From the NCBI GenBank assembly GCA_963740055.1, contig CAVUCL010000004.1, positions 1 to 64,000 on the forward strand: a DNA stretch of 64,000 nucleotides, read 5' to 3'. Position numbers and translations under genes: made by a program. Positions 28,297 to 36,811 of the stretch are shown here, piece by piece (position 1 is the stretch's first letter; every line of letters begins with the position of its first letter). This DNA is from WHSW01 sp963740055. Its GTDB lineage: Bacteria; Actinomycetota; Thermoleophilia; Solirubrobacterales; 70-9. Under the pieces are notes generated by a model that saw nothing but the letters and a program-made list of their open reading frames with translations, made no database searches and was not told the origin of the DNA.

Positions 28297-28806
28297 CTAG
28301 ATCTCGAAGTCAGCGCCGGCGGCCGAGAACCAGACCAGCTGGTTGCCCACGTTCGAGAACTCGGCGCGAACCGAGATCCCGACCCCGAACGAGATCTGCG
28401 GCCTTGCCGAAAGCACGAAGGTGTTCTCGCCGTCGACCCCCCCGCCATGGTTGCCGAACCTCCTGAAGCTGCCAAAGGTCTGGATCCGATTCGGGCCGTC
28501 CCAGACGTGGATGTTGGTGATCAGGGCGCCCGCGTTCGACCAGCTCGCGGCGGTCGCATCGCCGGCCGACCAGAGGACGTAGACCTGGTTGCACCGCGCC
28601 CGAGCCCCCTCGATGATCGCTGGCGTCGGGACCGCGACGTGAAACCAAGCCGAGCCGTTGGGGACGCCCTGCCAGGTCGTGCCCCATCCCTGGCGCAGCC
28701 CGGTGAGGTCGGTCCAGCGGTTGTTGTTGACCTCGTCGACGCCGACGCTTGGCAGCTCGGGGGGCGCGAACGCCGTCCCGTGCACCCAGCTCTGATGCAA
28801 AGCCAT
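28297..28806 (-). CDS. DUF6623-like protein, copy B
   Basis: 169 residues, ATG at 28806 with a GGAGGA ribosome site. It starts MALHQSWVHGTAFAPPELPS and shares with copy A the blocks WFHVAVPTPAII, VWDGPNRIQTFGSF, ENTFVL and ISVRAEF. It lacks the extra C-terminal residues of copy A. The two probably arose by tandem duplication and are co-transcribed. The open frame continues upstream as far as 28974, but those codons lie in the tRNA and are not coding. Function unknown. Confidence 0.75.
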   Translation of the reverse strand: MALHQSWVHGTAFAPPELPSVGVDEVNNNRWTDLTGLRQGWGTTWQGVPNGSAWFHVAVPTPAIIEGARARCNQVYVLWSAGDATAASWSNAGALITNIHVWDGPNRIQTFGSFRRFGNHGGGVDGENTFVLSARPQISFGVGISVRAEFSNVGNQLVWFSAAGADFEI

Positions 28807-28916
28807 CTCGTCCTCCTCGGGTCGCCGCTCGCAGACCGACCATACCTCCGGCCGTGCGCGATGCAACGTGGGTGGACGGACGTACGCGGACGGTCGATGC
28901 GCGCCAGATCCGCGAA

Positions 28917-28989
28917 AGCGGACGACGGGTCTCGAACCCGCGACCTTCGGCTTGGGAAGCCGACGCTCTACCAACTGAGCTACGTCCGC
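28917..28989 (-). tRNA. tRNA-Gly (anticodon CCC)
   Basis: The minus strand folds into a full cloverleaf: acceptor GCGGACG/CGTCCGC with T as discriminator, D-arm GCTC-AGTTGGTA-GAGC, anticodon arm TCGGC-TTCCCAA-GCCGA with CCC at positions 34-36, and a T-arm with GCGGG-TTCGAGA-CCCGT. Length 73 without an encoded CCA. U73 is the usual discriminator of bacterial tRNA-Gly. It reads GGG codons. Confidence 0.95.
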
Positions 28990-29015
28990 GCCGGGCGGAT
29001 TCTAGAACCGTCGGC

Positions 29016-30419
29016 TCAGCCGGGAACGGCGGTCTCGTCGACCGCGAGCCGGTCGCCGCCCGCCTGCTTGGCCGCGTAGAGCGCGACGTCGGCGGCGGCG
29101 AGCAGGTCGTCCGGCTCGCTCCAGCCCGAGGCCTCCGAGAGCGCGAGCCCGACCGAGGCGCGCAGCGCGACGGTGCCGCCGCCGGGGCGCGGGCGGGTGA
29201 CGCCGCGAAAGCCGCGGACGAGCTTCTCGGCGACAACCCGCGCCGCCTCCGCCGAGGTGTCGCTGAGGACGACGAGGAACTCGTCGCCTCCGGTGCGACA
29301 GATGAAGTCGCTTGCGCGCAGCTCCTGGCGCAGGACGTCGGCGGTCGCGACCAGCAGCGCGTCGCCGGTCGCGTGGCCGAAGGTGTCGTTGGTCGCCTTG
29401 AACTCGTCGAGGTCGATCGAGATCACCGCCAAACAGGAGCCGGTGCGCTCGGCGAGCGCGAGTTGGCGGCGCAGCTCCTCGTCGAGGCGGCGGCGGTTGA
29501 AGACGTCGGTGAGCGGATCGCGGTCGACGAGCTCGGCGAGCTTCCGCTGCATCTGGAAGCGCTCCGCCTCGGCGCCCTCGAGCTCGAGCGAGGTGTAGGC
29601 GAGCACCGTGAGCAGCAGCGCGACCGAGGCGGCGATCGCGAACGCGGCGCCGGTCTGGACCGTGAAGAGGTCGTTCTCGACCCCGGCGATCACCACTCCG
29701 CCGGCGGCGGTCGGGATCGCGACCAGGGCCGGGATCAGGCGCCGCATCATGTGGCCGCCCGCTCCGGGCGCGAGCAGAAGGCGCATCCACGGCCCCTCGG
29801 GGCGCGCGGCCTGGATCCCGATCACGAGCGCGACCAGGCCGACCACCGATTGCAGCGCGAGCCCGGTCTCGCCCGGGTCGCCGTAGATGTAGTCGGCGCC
29901 GTAGAGCGCTGCGAGCAGGCCGGCGAAGGCGATCAACGCGCTGAGCGCGGCGAGGACGTCGCCGGCGTCCTTCCAGCGCGGGCCGCGGCGGTCGAGGATC
30001 GCAAGCCAGAGCCCGATCGAGACCAGGGCCGCGGCCGCGTGCGGCGACATCCGCCCCGGGTCGGCGCCGCCGCTCTCGTCGCCGAGCCAGTCGTCGATCC
30101 CGAGGTCGGTCGAGAAGATGTGCTCGAACAGGGTCACCGCGCCGAGCAGGACGACGAGCTCGCCGAGAAAGCGCGACCAGGCGCGCGCCTCGTCGGTGGT
30201 CCGCTCGCGGTCGCGCACCAGCCACAGCGAGCCGGCGAGCAACAGCAACCCGATCGCCGTATTGGCGACCATCGCCCGCTGGCCGGGGATCAGCTCGGTC
30301 AGATAGCCGACGTCGAGGATCCAGCCGAGCAGGCCGAGGAAGCCGATCGTCGCGGCGACGAGCGCGCACGCGGTCGCCAGCCGCGACAGCCACGCGGAGC
30401 GCCGTTCTTCGGTTTGCAT
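29016..30419 (-). CDS. membrane diguanylate cyclase (GGDEF)
   Basis: The ATG at 30419 (MQTEERRSAWLSRL) gives 467 residues. An upstream ATG at 30452 is also possible. The first 290 residues have about eight membrane helices, a membrane sensor of unknown ligand. The C-terminal 170 residues are a GGDEF domain: DPLTDVFNRRRLDEEL, DLDEFKATNDTFGHATGD and RTGGDEFLVVLSD. The active site is intact. No RxxD inhibitory site is obvious directly before GGDEF. It makes the second messenger c-di-GMP. It lies between the tRNA and the divergent ccmG. Confidence 0.92.
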   Translation of the reverse strand: MQTEERRSAWLSRLATACALVAATIGFLGLLGWILDVGYLTELIPGQRAMVANTAIGLLLLAGSLWLVRDRERTTDEARAWSRFLGELVVLLGAVTLFEHIFSTDLGIDDWLGDESGGADPGRMSPHAAAALVSIGLWLAILDRRGPRWKDAGDVLAALSALIAFAGLLAALYGADYIYGDPGETGLALQSVVGLVALVIGIQAARPEGPWMRLLLAPGAGGHMMRRLIPALVAIPTAAGGVVIAGVENDLFTVQTGAAFAIAASVALLLTVLAYTSLELEGAEAERFQMQRKLAELVDRDPLTDVFNRRRLDEELRRQLALAERTGSCLAVISIDLDEFKATNDTFGHATGDALLVATADVLRQELRASDFICRTGGDEFLVVLSDTSAEAARVVAEKLVRGFRGVTRPRPGGGTVALRASVGLALSEASGWSEPDDLLAAADVALYAAKQAGGDRLAVDETAVPG

Positions 30420-30517
30420 CGGTTGCTTCTTGCCGATTCGCAGACCCCTCAACCCCTTTCGACAGCGTAGTGCGGGAGCCTGAGGGCGAGGGCGAGCGCA
30501 CCTCTACGCTTCGCACG

Positions 30518-31036
30518 GTGAGCGCACGCGCATTCGCGGTCTTCCTCGCCGTCGCCGGCGTGCTCGGGCTGCTCGGCTACGGGCTCGTCGCCAAGGGCGA
30601 GGGAGCGCTCGCGGTCGGCGACCAGGTCCCGGCCTCGGAGCTGCCGGGACTCGACTCGGAGGCGCCCGGCTCGCTCGCCGAGCACCGCGGCAAGTGGGTG
30701 CTGGTCAACTTCTGGGCCTCGTGGTGCGGGCCGTGTCGCGACGAGGCGCCGGCGCTGCAGGACTTCTACGAGCGCCACCGCGGCGACGACTTCGAGCTGC
30801 TCGGGATCGACACCCAGGAGACCGCCGAGGCCGGGCGCGGGTTCGTCGACGAGTTCGAGCTCACCTACCCGCAGCTTCACGACGGCGACGGCGCCTACGC
30901 CGACGAGCTGAAGACCAAGGGCGTGCCCGAGAACTTCCTCGTCGACCCCGAGGGCAAGCTCGCCTACCTGCAGCCGGGCCCGGTCGACGAGCGCGTGCTC
31001 GCCGAGGAGATCGCGCCGCGGATCGAGGGCGGCTGA
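30518..31036 (+). CDS. ccmG: thioredoxin-like cytochrome c biogenesis protein CcmG/DsbE
   Basis: The GTG at 30518 (VSARAFAVFLAVAGVLG) gives 172 residues with one N-terminal anchor and an extracytoplasmic thioredoxin fold. The redox motif is WASWCGPCRDEAPALQ. The cis-Pro region reads GVPENFLVDPEGK, as in CcmG/ResA proteins. It reduces the CxxCH cysteines of apocytochrome c before heme attachment. Its end meets the start of ccmH, consistent with a ccmGH pair belonging to the same system as ccmE and ccmF at 15-17 kb. Confidence 0.9.
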   Translation: MSARAFAVFLAVAGVLGLLGYGLVAKGEGALAVGDQVPASELPGLDSEAPGSLAEHRGKWVLVNFWASWCGPCRDEAPALQDFYERHRGDDFELLGIDTQETAEAGRGFVDEFELTYPQLHDGDGAYADELKTKGVPENFLVDPEGKLAYLQPGPVDERVLAEEIAPRIEGG

Positions 31037-31052
31037 TGCGCCGGGTCGGCGC

Positions 31053-31514
31053 GTGGCGCTGGTCGCGCTCTGCCTGGCGCTGCCGGCCGCGGCCGCGGCG
31101 CAGGAGCCGCAGACCTCGCTCCCCGACATCGAGGACGAGGTCATGTGCCCGATCTGCGGGGTGACGCTCGAGCTCGCGACCGAGGCGCCGCAGGCGATCC
31201 AGGAGCGCGAGTTCATCCGCGACCGGATCGCCCAGGGGCTGACCAAGGAGGAGATCAAGGACGAGCTCGTCGCCGAGTTCGGCCCCGAGGTGCTCGCGGT
31301 CCCCGAGGCGGAGGGCTTCGACCTCGCCGCCTGGCTGGTGCCCGGCGCGGCGATCCTCGCCGCCGCGGTGGCGATCTTCGTCGGCGTGCGGCGCTGGCGC
31401 CGGGCGGGGCCGGGTGGGGACGGCGAGGGGCCGGGCGCCGCGGGCGAGGACGAGGAGCTCAGCGAGGCGGAGTCGAAGCGCCTGGACGCGGACCTGGCGC
31501 GTTATCGGCTCTAG
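31053..31514 (+). CDS. ccmH: cytochrome c-type biogenesis protein CcmH
   Basis: 153 residues from a GTG at 31053. An ATG at 31036, overlapping the ccmG stop, is one base out of frame and may be the true start if there is an indel. A signal peptide (LCLALPAAAAAQEPQ) is followed by the conserved domain with redox pair VMCPICG, IQEREFIRDRIAQGLTKEEI and FGPEVLAVP, then one membrane segment (PGAAILAAAVAIFVGV). CcmH works with CcmF in thioreduction and ligation of heme. The short length is normal for the N-terminal-domain form. Its stop overlaps the convergent methyltransferase gene by 4 bases. Confidence 0.88.
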   Translation: MALVALCLALPAAAAAQEPQTSLPDIEDEVMCPICGVTLELATEAPQAIQEREFIRDRIAQGLTKEEIKDELVAEFGPEVLAVPEAEGFDLAAWLVPGAAILAAAVAIFVGVRRWRRAGPGGDGEGPGAAGEDEELSEAESKRLDADLARYRL

Positions 31515-32131
31515 ATCGGCTGGTAGCGAAGCCGGTAGAAGCACGGCTCGGCCCGGCGCACGTAGCCCGGCGCCCCGGTGACGTCCATCTCCTCGACGTC
31601 GATCAGGCTCCAGCCGGGGAACGCCGCCTCGACTTCCTCCTGACTCGCCCCGCGCGGGAGCGGCCCGCGGCGCCCGGGCTGCCACGCCATCACGAGCATC
31701 GTCGCGCCCAGGTTGGCGAGCGCCCTGACGCCGCGGCCGAACGCGCGCCGCTGCTCGTCGCTGAGCACGTCGTGAAAGCAGCCGATGTCGATGATCAGGT
31801 CGAAGTCGCGGCCGATGTCGGCGCGTGCGAGCGTGGTCACGTCGGCCGCGAGCAGGTCGACCCCGACCCCGGCCGCGTTGGCGCGCTCGGCGGCGCGGTG
31901 GAGCGCCTTCGGGACGTTGTCGACCCCGGTCACCCGCCAGCCGCGCTTCGCAAGCTCGACCGCCCAGGCGCCGCTGCCGCAGCCGACGTCGAGCGCGTGC
32001 CCGAACGGCGGCTCCCTCTCCTCCTGCTCGCGGTCGAAGAGCGCCTTCATCTGCTCGCCGACCGGCAGCGACGCCATCTGCTCCCAGGGCGTGAAACCGA
32101 GTCCGTAGAGGATCCGATAGCCGAGGCTCAC
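31511..32131 (-). CDS. class I SAM-dependent methyltransferase
   Basis: 206 residues. It begins MSLGYRILYGLGFTPWE, with the SAM-binding motif I at ALDVGCGSGAWAVELAKRG, acidic loop GVDNVPKAL, and motif LIIDIGCFHDV. The N-terminal region and the IDIGCFHDV block resemble methyltransferases of the thiopurine/tellurite-resistance type. The substrate is unknown. It faces ccmH and is separated from the divergent beta-propeller gene by about 135 bases. Confidence 0.88.
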   Translation of the reverse strand: MSLGYRILYGLGFTPWEQMASLPVGEQMKALFDREQEEREPPFGHALDVGCGSGAWAVELAKRGWRVTGVDNVPKALHRAAERANAAGVGVDLLAADVTTLARADIGRDFDLIIDIGCFHDVLSDEQRRAFGRGVRALANLGATMLVMAWQPGRRGPLPRGASQEEVEAAFPGWSLIDVEEMDVTGAPGYVRRAEPCFYRLRYQPI

Positions 32132-32266
32132 GGTGGGGAGAGTGTCCCACCGCGGGCGACTGCGTGCGAAGGCTCAGCCGGTCGAGAGTTCCTCGGCCCC
32201 CAGCTCAGTAACTCCCCGCTCGGCGAACCTGCGCCCGCGCCACGGGCTCTTGCTTACGATCCGCCC

Positions 32267-33770
32267 GTGCTCGCCCCGCTCCGCCGCGCCGCCCTCCCCA
32301 CCCTGCCCCTGCTCGCGGCGCTCGCACTCGCCGCCCCCGCCGAGGCCGAGCCGATCCCCTCGCTCGGCATCCCTCCGACCCTGCCCGGCGTTCGAGGGCG
32401 CGGCGGCGACGGCCCGCCCGCTTCCGAACCCGACCAACCCGGAGCAGAACCCGTTCATGGCCCCGGACCCGAACTCGAACATCCACAACGACTCGTGGAT
32501 GACCGACGCCTACCCCGGCCCCGGACCGCTCGGCCAGAGCCTGGTCGCGACCTCGGAGGGGATGGGCCCGCGCCTTTGCGGCTCGCTCGCCTTCGACAGC
32601 CGCGGACGGATCGTCAGCGTCTGTCCCTCGCTGGCGACCGCGCCCGAGGCGCGGATCATCGACCCCGAGACGCTCGAGATCATCGCCACCTACACGATGC
32701 CCAACGCGCCCGACCCGGGCGACGCGCCCGCGCATCAGAACTTCACCGGCGGCGGCTACTTCTTCCTCGACAACCACGACCGGATGTGGGTGCCGACGAA
32801 GACCGACCACATCTACGTCCTCGGCCAGTCCGAGGACGGCTCCGAGCTCGAGCTGCGCCGCGACTACGACCTCACCCCGGTGCTCGAAGAGGACACCGAG
32901 CGGATCACCTCGGCGCTGCCCGACTTCAGCGGCCGGATCTGGTTCGTCTCCAAGGTCTCGGGCAAGGTCGGGACCGTGAACCGAAAGACCGGGAAGCTGA
33001 AGGTGAAGCGGCTCGGCGAGGAGATCGAGAACTCGTTCGCGGTCGGCTCCGACGGCGTCTACATCGTCTCCGACAGGCGCATGTACCGGTTCAAGGCAAA
33101 CCGCAAGGGCCGCCCGCGGATCGTGTGGCGCAAGCGCTATCCGAACTCCGGGATCGTGAAGCCGAGCCAGGTCAACGCCGGCTCGGGGACGACGCCGACG
33201 CTGATGGACCGCGGCTACGTCGCGATCACCGACAACGCCGACCCGATGAACATCGTCGTCTTTCGCAACCAGCGCCGGCTCGAGCGCGGCGAGAAGCGGG
33301 TGGTCTGCAAGGTCCCGGTCTTCGACCAGGGCGAGAGCGCGACCGAGAACTCGCTGATGACCGCCGGGCGCTCGCTGATCGTCGAGAACAACTACGGCTA
33401 TCAGAACCCGTTCGGCCCCCAGGGCGGGGCGCAGACGGTGCCCGGCTTCGCCCGCGTCGACGTCAACCGCAAGGGCACCGGCTGCAAGCGCAAGTGGACC
33501 AACCGCGACGCGGCGGCGCCGAGCGTGGTGCCGAAGCTCTCGACCGAGACCGGGCTGATCTACACCTACACCCGCCCCGAGGACCCGTCGGGCTCGGAGA
33601 GCTACTACTGGACCGCGCTCGACTGGCGCAGCGGCGAGACGGTCTGGCGCCAGTACGCGGGCACCGGCCTGCCCTACAACAACAACTACGCCGGAATCGC
33701 CCTCGGTCCGAACGGCACCGCCTACCTCGCGACCACCGGCGGCATGGTCACCCTGCGCGACGGCGGCTAG
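32267..33770 (+). CDS. secreted beta-propeller (PQQ-like) protein, one frameshift
   Basis: The GTG at 32267 starts a good signal peptide (LAPLRRAALPTLPLLAALAL then APAEAEP). A one-base frame change near 32,390 is needed to continue as FEGAAATARPLPNPTNPEQN and the body. The roughly 460-residue body has repeated blades such as SLAFDSRGRIVSVCPSLAT, IWFVSKVSGKVGTVNRKTG, FAVGSDGVYIVSDRRMYRF and GIALGPNGTAYLATTGG, typical of a seven- or eight-bladed propeller. It has no pyrroloquinoline-binding or heme motif that I can identify. Homologues are often described only as hypothetical outer proteins. Confidence 0.78.
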
Positions 33771-33801
33771 ACCGCCGACCGGGCGCCCATACTGGGCGGC
33801 G

Positions 33802-34449
33802 ATGGCCGCCGAGGGTCCCGCGACGACGCCCGCCCCGACGATGCGACCGGGCTCGCGGCGCGGCGAGCGCTTCGACTACGACCGCACGGTCGCGCTCTCC
33901 GACGGCGTGTTCGCGATCGCGCTCACCCTGCTCGTCCTCACCATCCCCCAGCCCGCGAGCGGCGACGACCTCTGGGGCCAGCTCGACGACCTGCTCCCCG
34001 ACCTCGGCGCCTACGCGCTCAGCTTCGTCGTCATCGCCGCGCAGTGGCGCTATCACCACGTCTTCCTTCGCGGCCTCGACCACATCGACGGCCGCCTGAC
34101 CACGCTCAACCTGCTCTACCTCGGGCTGATCGCGCTGATCCCGTTTCCCACCGAGCTGATCTCCGAGTACGGCAACGAGTCCGCCGGAGTGATCGCCTAC
34201 GCCGCGACCCTGGCGGCGGTCGGGGCGATGGTCGCGCTGATGGGAATGCACGCCGAGCGCGCCGGGCTGACCGCGCCGACCGGGCGCGGGCTGCTCGAAC
34301 GCTTCGCGGTCCCGCTCGTCTTCTTGGTCTCGATGCCGATCGCCGCGCTCAGCCCCGGGCTCGCGCTGTGGTCCTGGCTCTCGCTGATCCCGCTCGGTCA
34401 CCTGCTCGGGCGCCGCGCCGACGAGCGCGAGCGCGCCGCTGCGACCTAG
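33802..34449 (+). CDS. TMEM175-family potassium channel-like protein (DUF1211)
   Basis: 215 residues with six predicted membrane segments. The first helix carries the family signature RFDYDRTVALSDGVFAIAL; the FSDGVFAIAxTLL element forms the selectivity region in bacterial TMEM175. Later WRYHHVFLRGLDHIDGRL and LNLLYLGLIALIPFP are also family-typical. One copy is a single six-helix unit that would assemble as a tetramer, as in bacteria. The start at 33802 has weak ribosome-site support. The stop overlaps that of the convergent secreted protein. Confidence 0.88.
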   Translation: MAAEGPATTPAPTMRPGSRRGERFDYDRTVALSDGVFAIALTLLVLTIPQPASGDDLWGQLDDLLPDLGAYALSFVVIAAQWRYHHVFLRGLDHIDGRLTTLNLLYLGLIALIPFPTELISEYGNESAGVIAYAATLAAVGAMVALMGMHAERAGLTAPTGRGLLERFAVPLVFLVSMPIAALSPGLALWSWLSLIPLGHLLGRRADERERAAAT

Positions 34450-35450
34450 CAGGCGTGGACGTCGGCCTGCGAGCGCACGACCTCGAACGCCGAGCCGGGG
34501 ACCTGCTTGAGCTGGCTCAGGTCGTCGTCGTTCCAGCGCCGGTCCGAGCTGCCCTGGAAGAACCAGTTCGAGCCGTTGTCGGCGACGATCAGCCCGTAGC
34601 GCTTCAGCGCCTCGGCGATCACCCGCGCGTCGCCGTCGATGCCGGAGATGTCATAGCCCGAGCGCATCCGCAGCCGCGTCCCCATCGGCGGCGCCGCGGC
34701 GCTCGCGGTGTCGCCGGCGCAGTGCGAGGCCGGGTGCACCCAGGCGTCGCGGGTCGACTCGAAGGTGACCCGCAGCGCGTGCTCGACCGCGCCCGAGCGG
34801 ACCTCGTCGTAGCGGACGAGGCCGGGGAAGATCGGCAGCCCGGCGGCGTCGGCCGAGGTCCAGCCGTCGGGGCGCAGGCCGGCCGAGCGCAGGTCCCAGA
34901 TCGCGCCCGAGTCGGCGAGCCAGCGGCGCTTCGCCTTGCGCGGGAAGGCGCGGTAGAGCTCGTAGAGCTTGCAGCGCTTGCGGTCGTAGGCGAGCACGTG
35001 GCGGTCGCCGTCGGCGTCCTTGCCGCCCTCGACCGGCGAGCCGAGCGGGACCCGGTAGGGGCCGCGGTCGGACTCGTCGCCGTAGGCGGTGAAGCGGACC
35101 TTGGTCTTTCGCGCCCGCTTGCCGACCACCCGGTAGGGGATCCCGTACTCGCGCGGCGAGCCGAAGTCCGGGTGCAGCTCGTCGCCGCCGGTCTGCGCGA
35201 TCCGGGCGATGATCGCGTCCGAGTCCGGGTGCACCGGCGCCGCCGAGACATCCTGGTTCCAGGCGCGCTGGTCGGGCAGCGAGGGCGCGTTCGCATCGAC
35301 CTCGCCACCCGGCTTCGGAAACACGCCGCACTTGGAGCCGAGCGAGGGATAGGGGCCGACGCGGGCCGAGGGCGCGGCGGCGGCGAGCGCCAGCGCCGCG
35401 CTCGCCGCCGCGACCAGCGCCAGGGCGCCGACCGCGCGGGCGCGCCTCAC
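34446..35450 (-). CDS. conserved secreted protein, function unknown
   Basis: 334 residues with an N-terminal signal peptide (ALALVAAASAALALAAAAPS). Strongly conserved-looking blocks are QRAWNQDVSAAPVHPDSDA, KLYELYRAFP, RPDGWTSADAAGLPIFPGL, VRYDEVRSG and YGLIVADNGSNWFFQGSSD, with a C-terminal WNDDDLSQLKQVPGSAFEV. I remember the same blocks in proteins annotated as hypothetical across bacteria, sometimes in glycan-active contexts, but cannot confirm a function. Its ATG overlaps the TldE stop by 4 bases (ATGA), making it the fifth gene of a coupled operon with tldD and tldE. Confidence 0.75.
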   Translation of the reverse strand: MRRARAVGALALVAAASAALALAAAAPSARVGPYPSLGSKCGVFPKPGGEVDANAPSLPDQRAWNQDVSAAPVHPDSDAIIARIAQTGGDELHPDFGSPREYGIPYRVVGKRARKTKVRFTAYGDESDRGPYRVPLGSPVEGGKDADGDRHVLAYDRKRCKLYELYRAFPRKAKRRWLADSGAIWDLRSAGLRPDGWTSADAAGLPIFPGLVRYDEVRSGAVEHALRVTFESTRDAWVHPASHCAGDTASAAAPPMGTRLRMRSGYDISGIDGDARVIAEALKRYGLIVADNGSNWFFQGSSDRRWNDDDLSQLKQVPGSAFEVVRSQADVHAC

Positions 35451-36811
35451 GCGCCCGCGACCGCCATCTCGCCGATCAAGAGCGCCGGGGTCGAGACCGA
35501 GCCGCCGAACGGGACCCAGCGCGTCTCGGAGCCGCTCGCCTGCACGGCGCCGAGCATCGAGGCGAGATCGGACGCGATCGTGAACTCGTCGAGCGCCTCG
35601 CCGAGCTCGCCGCCGGAGATCGCGCGCCCGGTGGCGCCGACCGAGAACGTGCCCGAGACCGGGTTGACGCCGGAGTGAAGCCCGGCGACGTCGGTGACGT
35701 AGACGCCCTCGCCCGCCTCGGCGAGGAGCTGGTCGAAGCCGAGCTCGCCGGCGGCGACGATCAGGTTCGAGGTCGAGACCGCGGGCGCGGAGCGAAACCC
35801 CGCGCGGGCGGCGTTCGCGGTCGAGCGCGCGCCGTCGCCCTCGCGCCGCGCGGTGTAGGAGTCGTGCAGGTAGGCGCTCAGGACCCCGGCGTCGATCAGC
35901 GCCGTGCGGCCGGTCGGGATCCCCTCGCCGTCGAAGGGCGAGGAGTTGAGCCCGCTCGGGACGGCGCCGTCGTCGGCGATCGTCAGCGCCGCCGAGCCGA
36001 TCGACTCGCCGAGCCGCCCGGCGAACGGCGAGCGCCCGCGCTGGACCGCGTCGGCGCAGAGCACGGCGCCGATGAAGCCGGCGAAGCTCGCCGCGACGGT
36101 CTCGTCGAGGAGCACCGGGCAGGTGCGTGAAGCGGGCTTGGTCGCGCCCAGCAGCGCGGTCGAGCGCCGCGCCGCCTCGGCGCCGATCGCCTCCGGGTCG
36201 AGCGCCGCGGGCGCGCGCCCGATCCCGAACCCGAGCCCGGTCTGGCGGTCGCCGGCCTCGTCGGCGATCGCCGAGAGGTAGGCGTAGCAGGAGGTTGCCT
36301 CGAACGAGCTCGAGATCCCGCGCGAGGAGGCGAGCGCGGCGGCGGCGCGCTCGTCGACGAAGACGGTGGTCTCGATCGCGACCACCCGCGGGTCGGCGTC
36401 GCGAGCTGCGCGCTCGACCGCGATCGCGAGCTCGAGCTTGCGCTCGGTGTCCCAGTCGCCGAAACCCGGGTCGGCGAGGCCCTCGATCGCGACCGGCTCG
36501 CCGGCCGGCTCCGGCGCTGCGGCGAACTCGTCCGGGTCGGCGATCCGCGCGACCTCGACCGCGCCGGCGGCGACCGCGCCGACCCCGTCGGCGGAGAGGT
36601 CGGTGCCGTAGGAGTAGCCGACCCGGCCGTCGATCCAGGCGCGGACGCCGAGCCCGCGCCCGCCGGCCTCGGTCAGGCTCTCGACCTCACCCTCGAACAC
36701 CCGCAGCTCGAGCCCGGTCGAGTCCTCGGCGTAGGCCTCCGCGTCGCCGGCGCCGGCGTCGAGCGCCGCCTCGACCGCGCGCGCCGTGACCTGCTCGAGC
36801 TCGGCCGCCAT
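35447..36811 (-). CDS. tldE: TldE/PmbA-like subunit of the TldD/TldE metalloprotease
   Basis: 454 residues. The ATG at 36811 shares one base with the TldD stop. It has the PmbA/TldE pattern: AEAYAEDSTGLELRVFEGEV, GGRGLGVRAWIDGRVGYSY, and the C-terminal TSNLIVAAGELGFDQLLAEA with GLHSGVNPVSGTFSVGATG. It lacks the HExxxH of TldD, as expected, and contributes to the substrate channel. TldD/E degrades unfolded peptides and trims RiPP leader peptides such as microcin B17 precursors. No RiPP precursor or modification gene is visible nearby. Confidence 0.92.
   Translation of the reverse strand: MAAELEQVTARAVEAALDAGAGDAEAYAEDSTGLELRVFEGEVESLTEAGGRGLGVRAWIDGRVGYSYGTDLSADGVGAVAAGAVEVARIADPDEFAAAPEPAGEPVAIEGLADPGFGDWDTERKLELAIAVERAARDADPRVVAIETTVFVDERAAAALASSRGISSSFEATSCYAYLSAIADEAGDRQTGLGFGIGRAPAALDPEAIGAEAARRSTALLGATKPASRTCPVLLDETVAASFAGFIGAVLCADAVQRGRSPFAGRLGESIGSAALTIADDGAVPSGLNSSPFDGEGIPTGRTALIDAGVLSAYLHDSYTARREGDGARSTANAARAGFRSAPAVSTSNLIVAAGELGFDQLLAEAGEGVYVTDVAGLHSGVNPVSGTFSVGATGRAISGGELGEALDEFTIASDLASMLGAVQASGSETRWVPFGGSVSTPALLIGEMAVAGA

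Noticed and set aside
27067..29079. 670-codon plus-strand frame
   Set aside because: Its first part is the DUF488 gene; the rest is antisense to the DUF6623 pair and the tRNA, with no protein-like content.
28749..30470. 573-codon plus-strand frame opposite the GGDEF gene
   Set aside because: Antisense shadow. The minus strand has clear GGDEF motifs, the plus strand only Arg/Asp/Gln-rich text.
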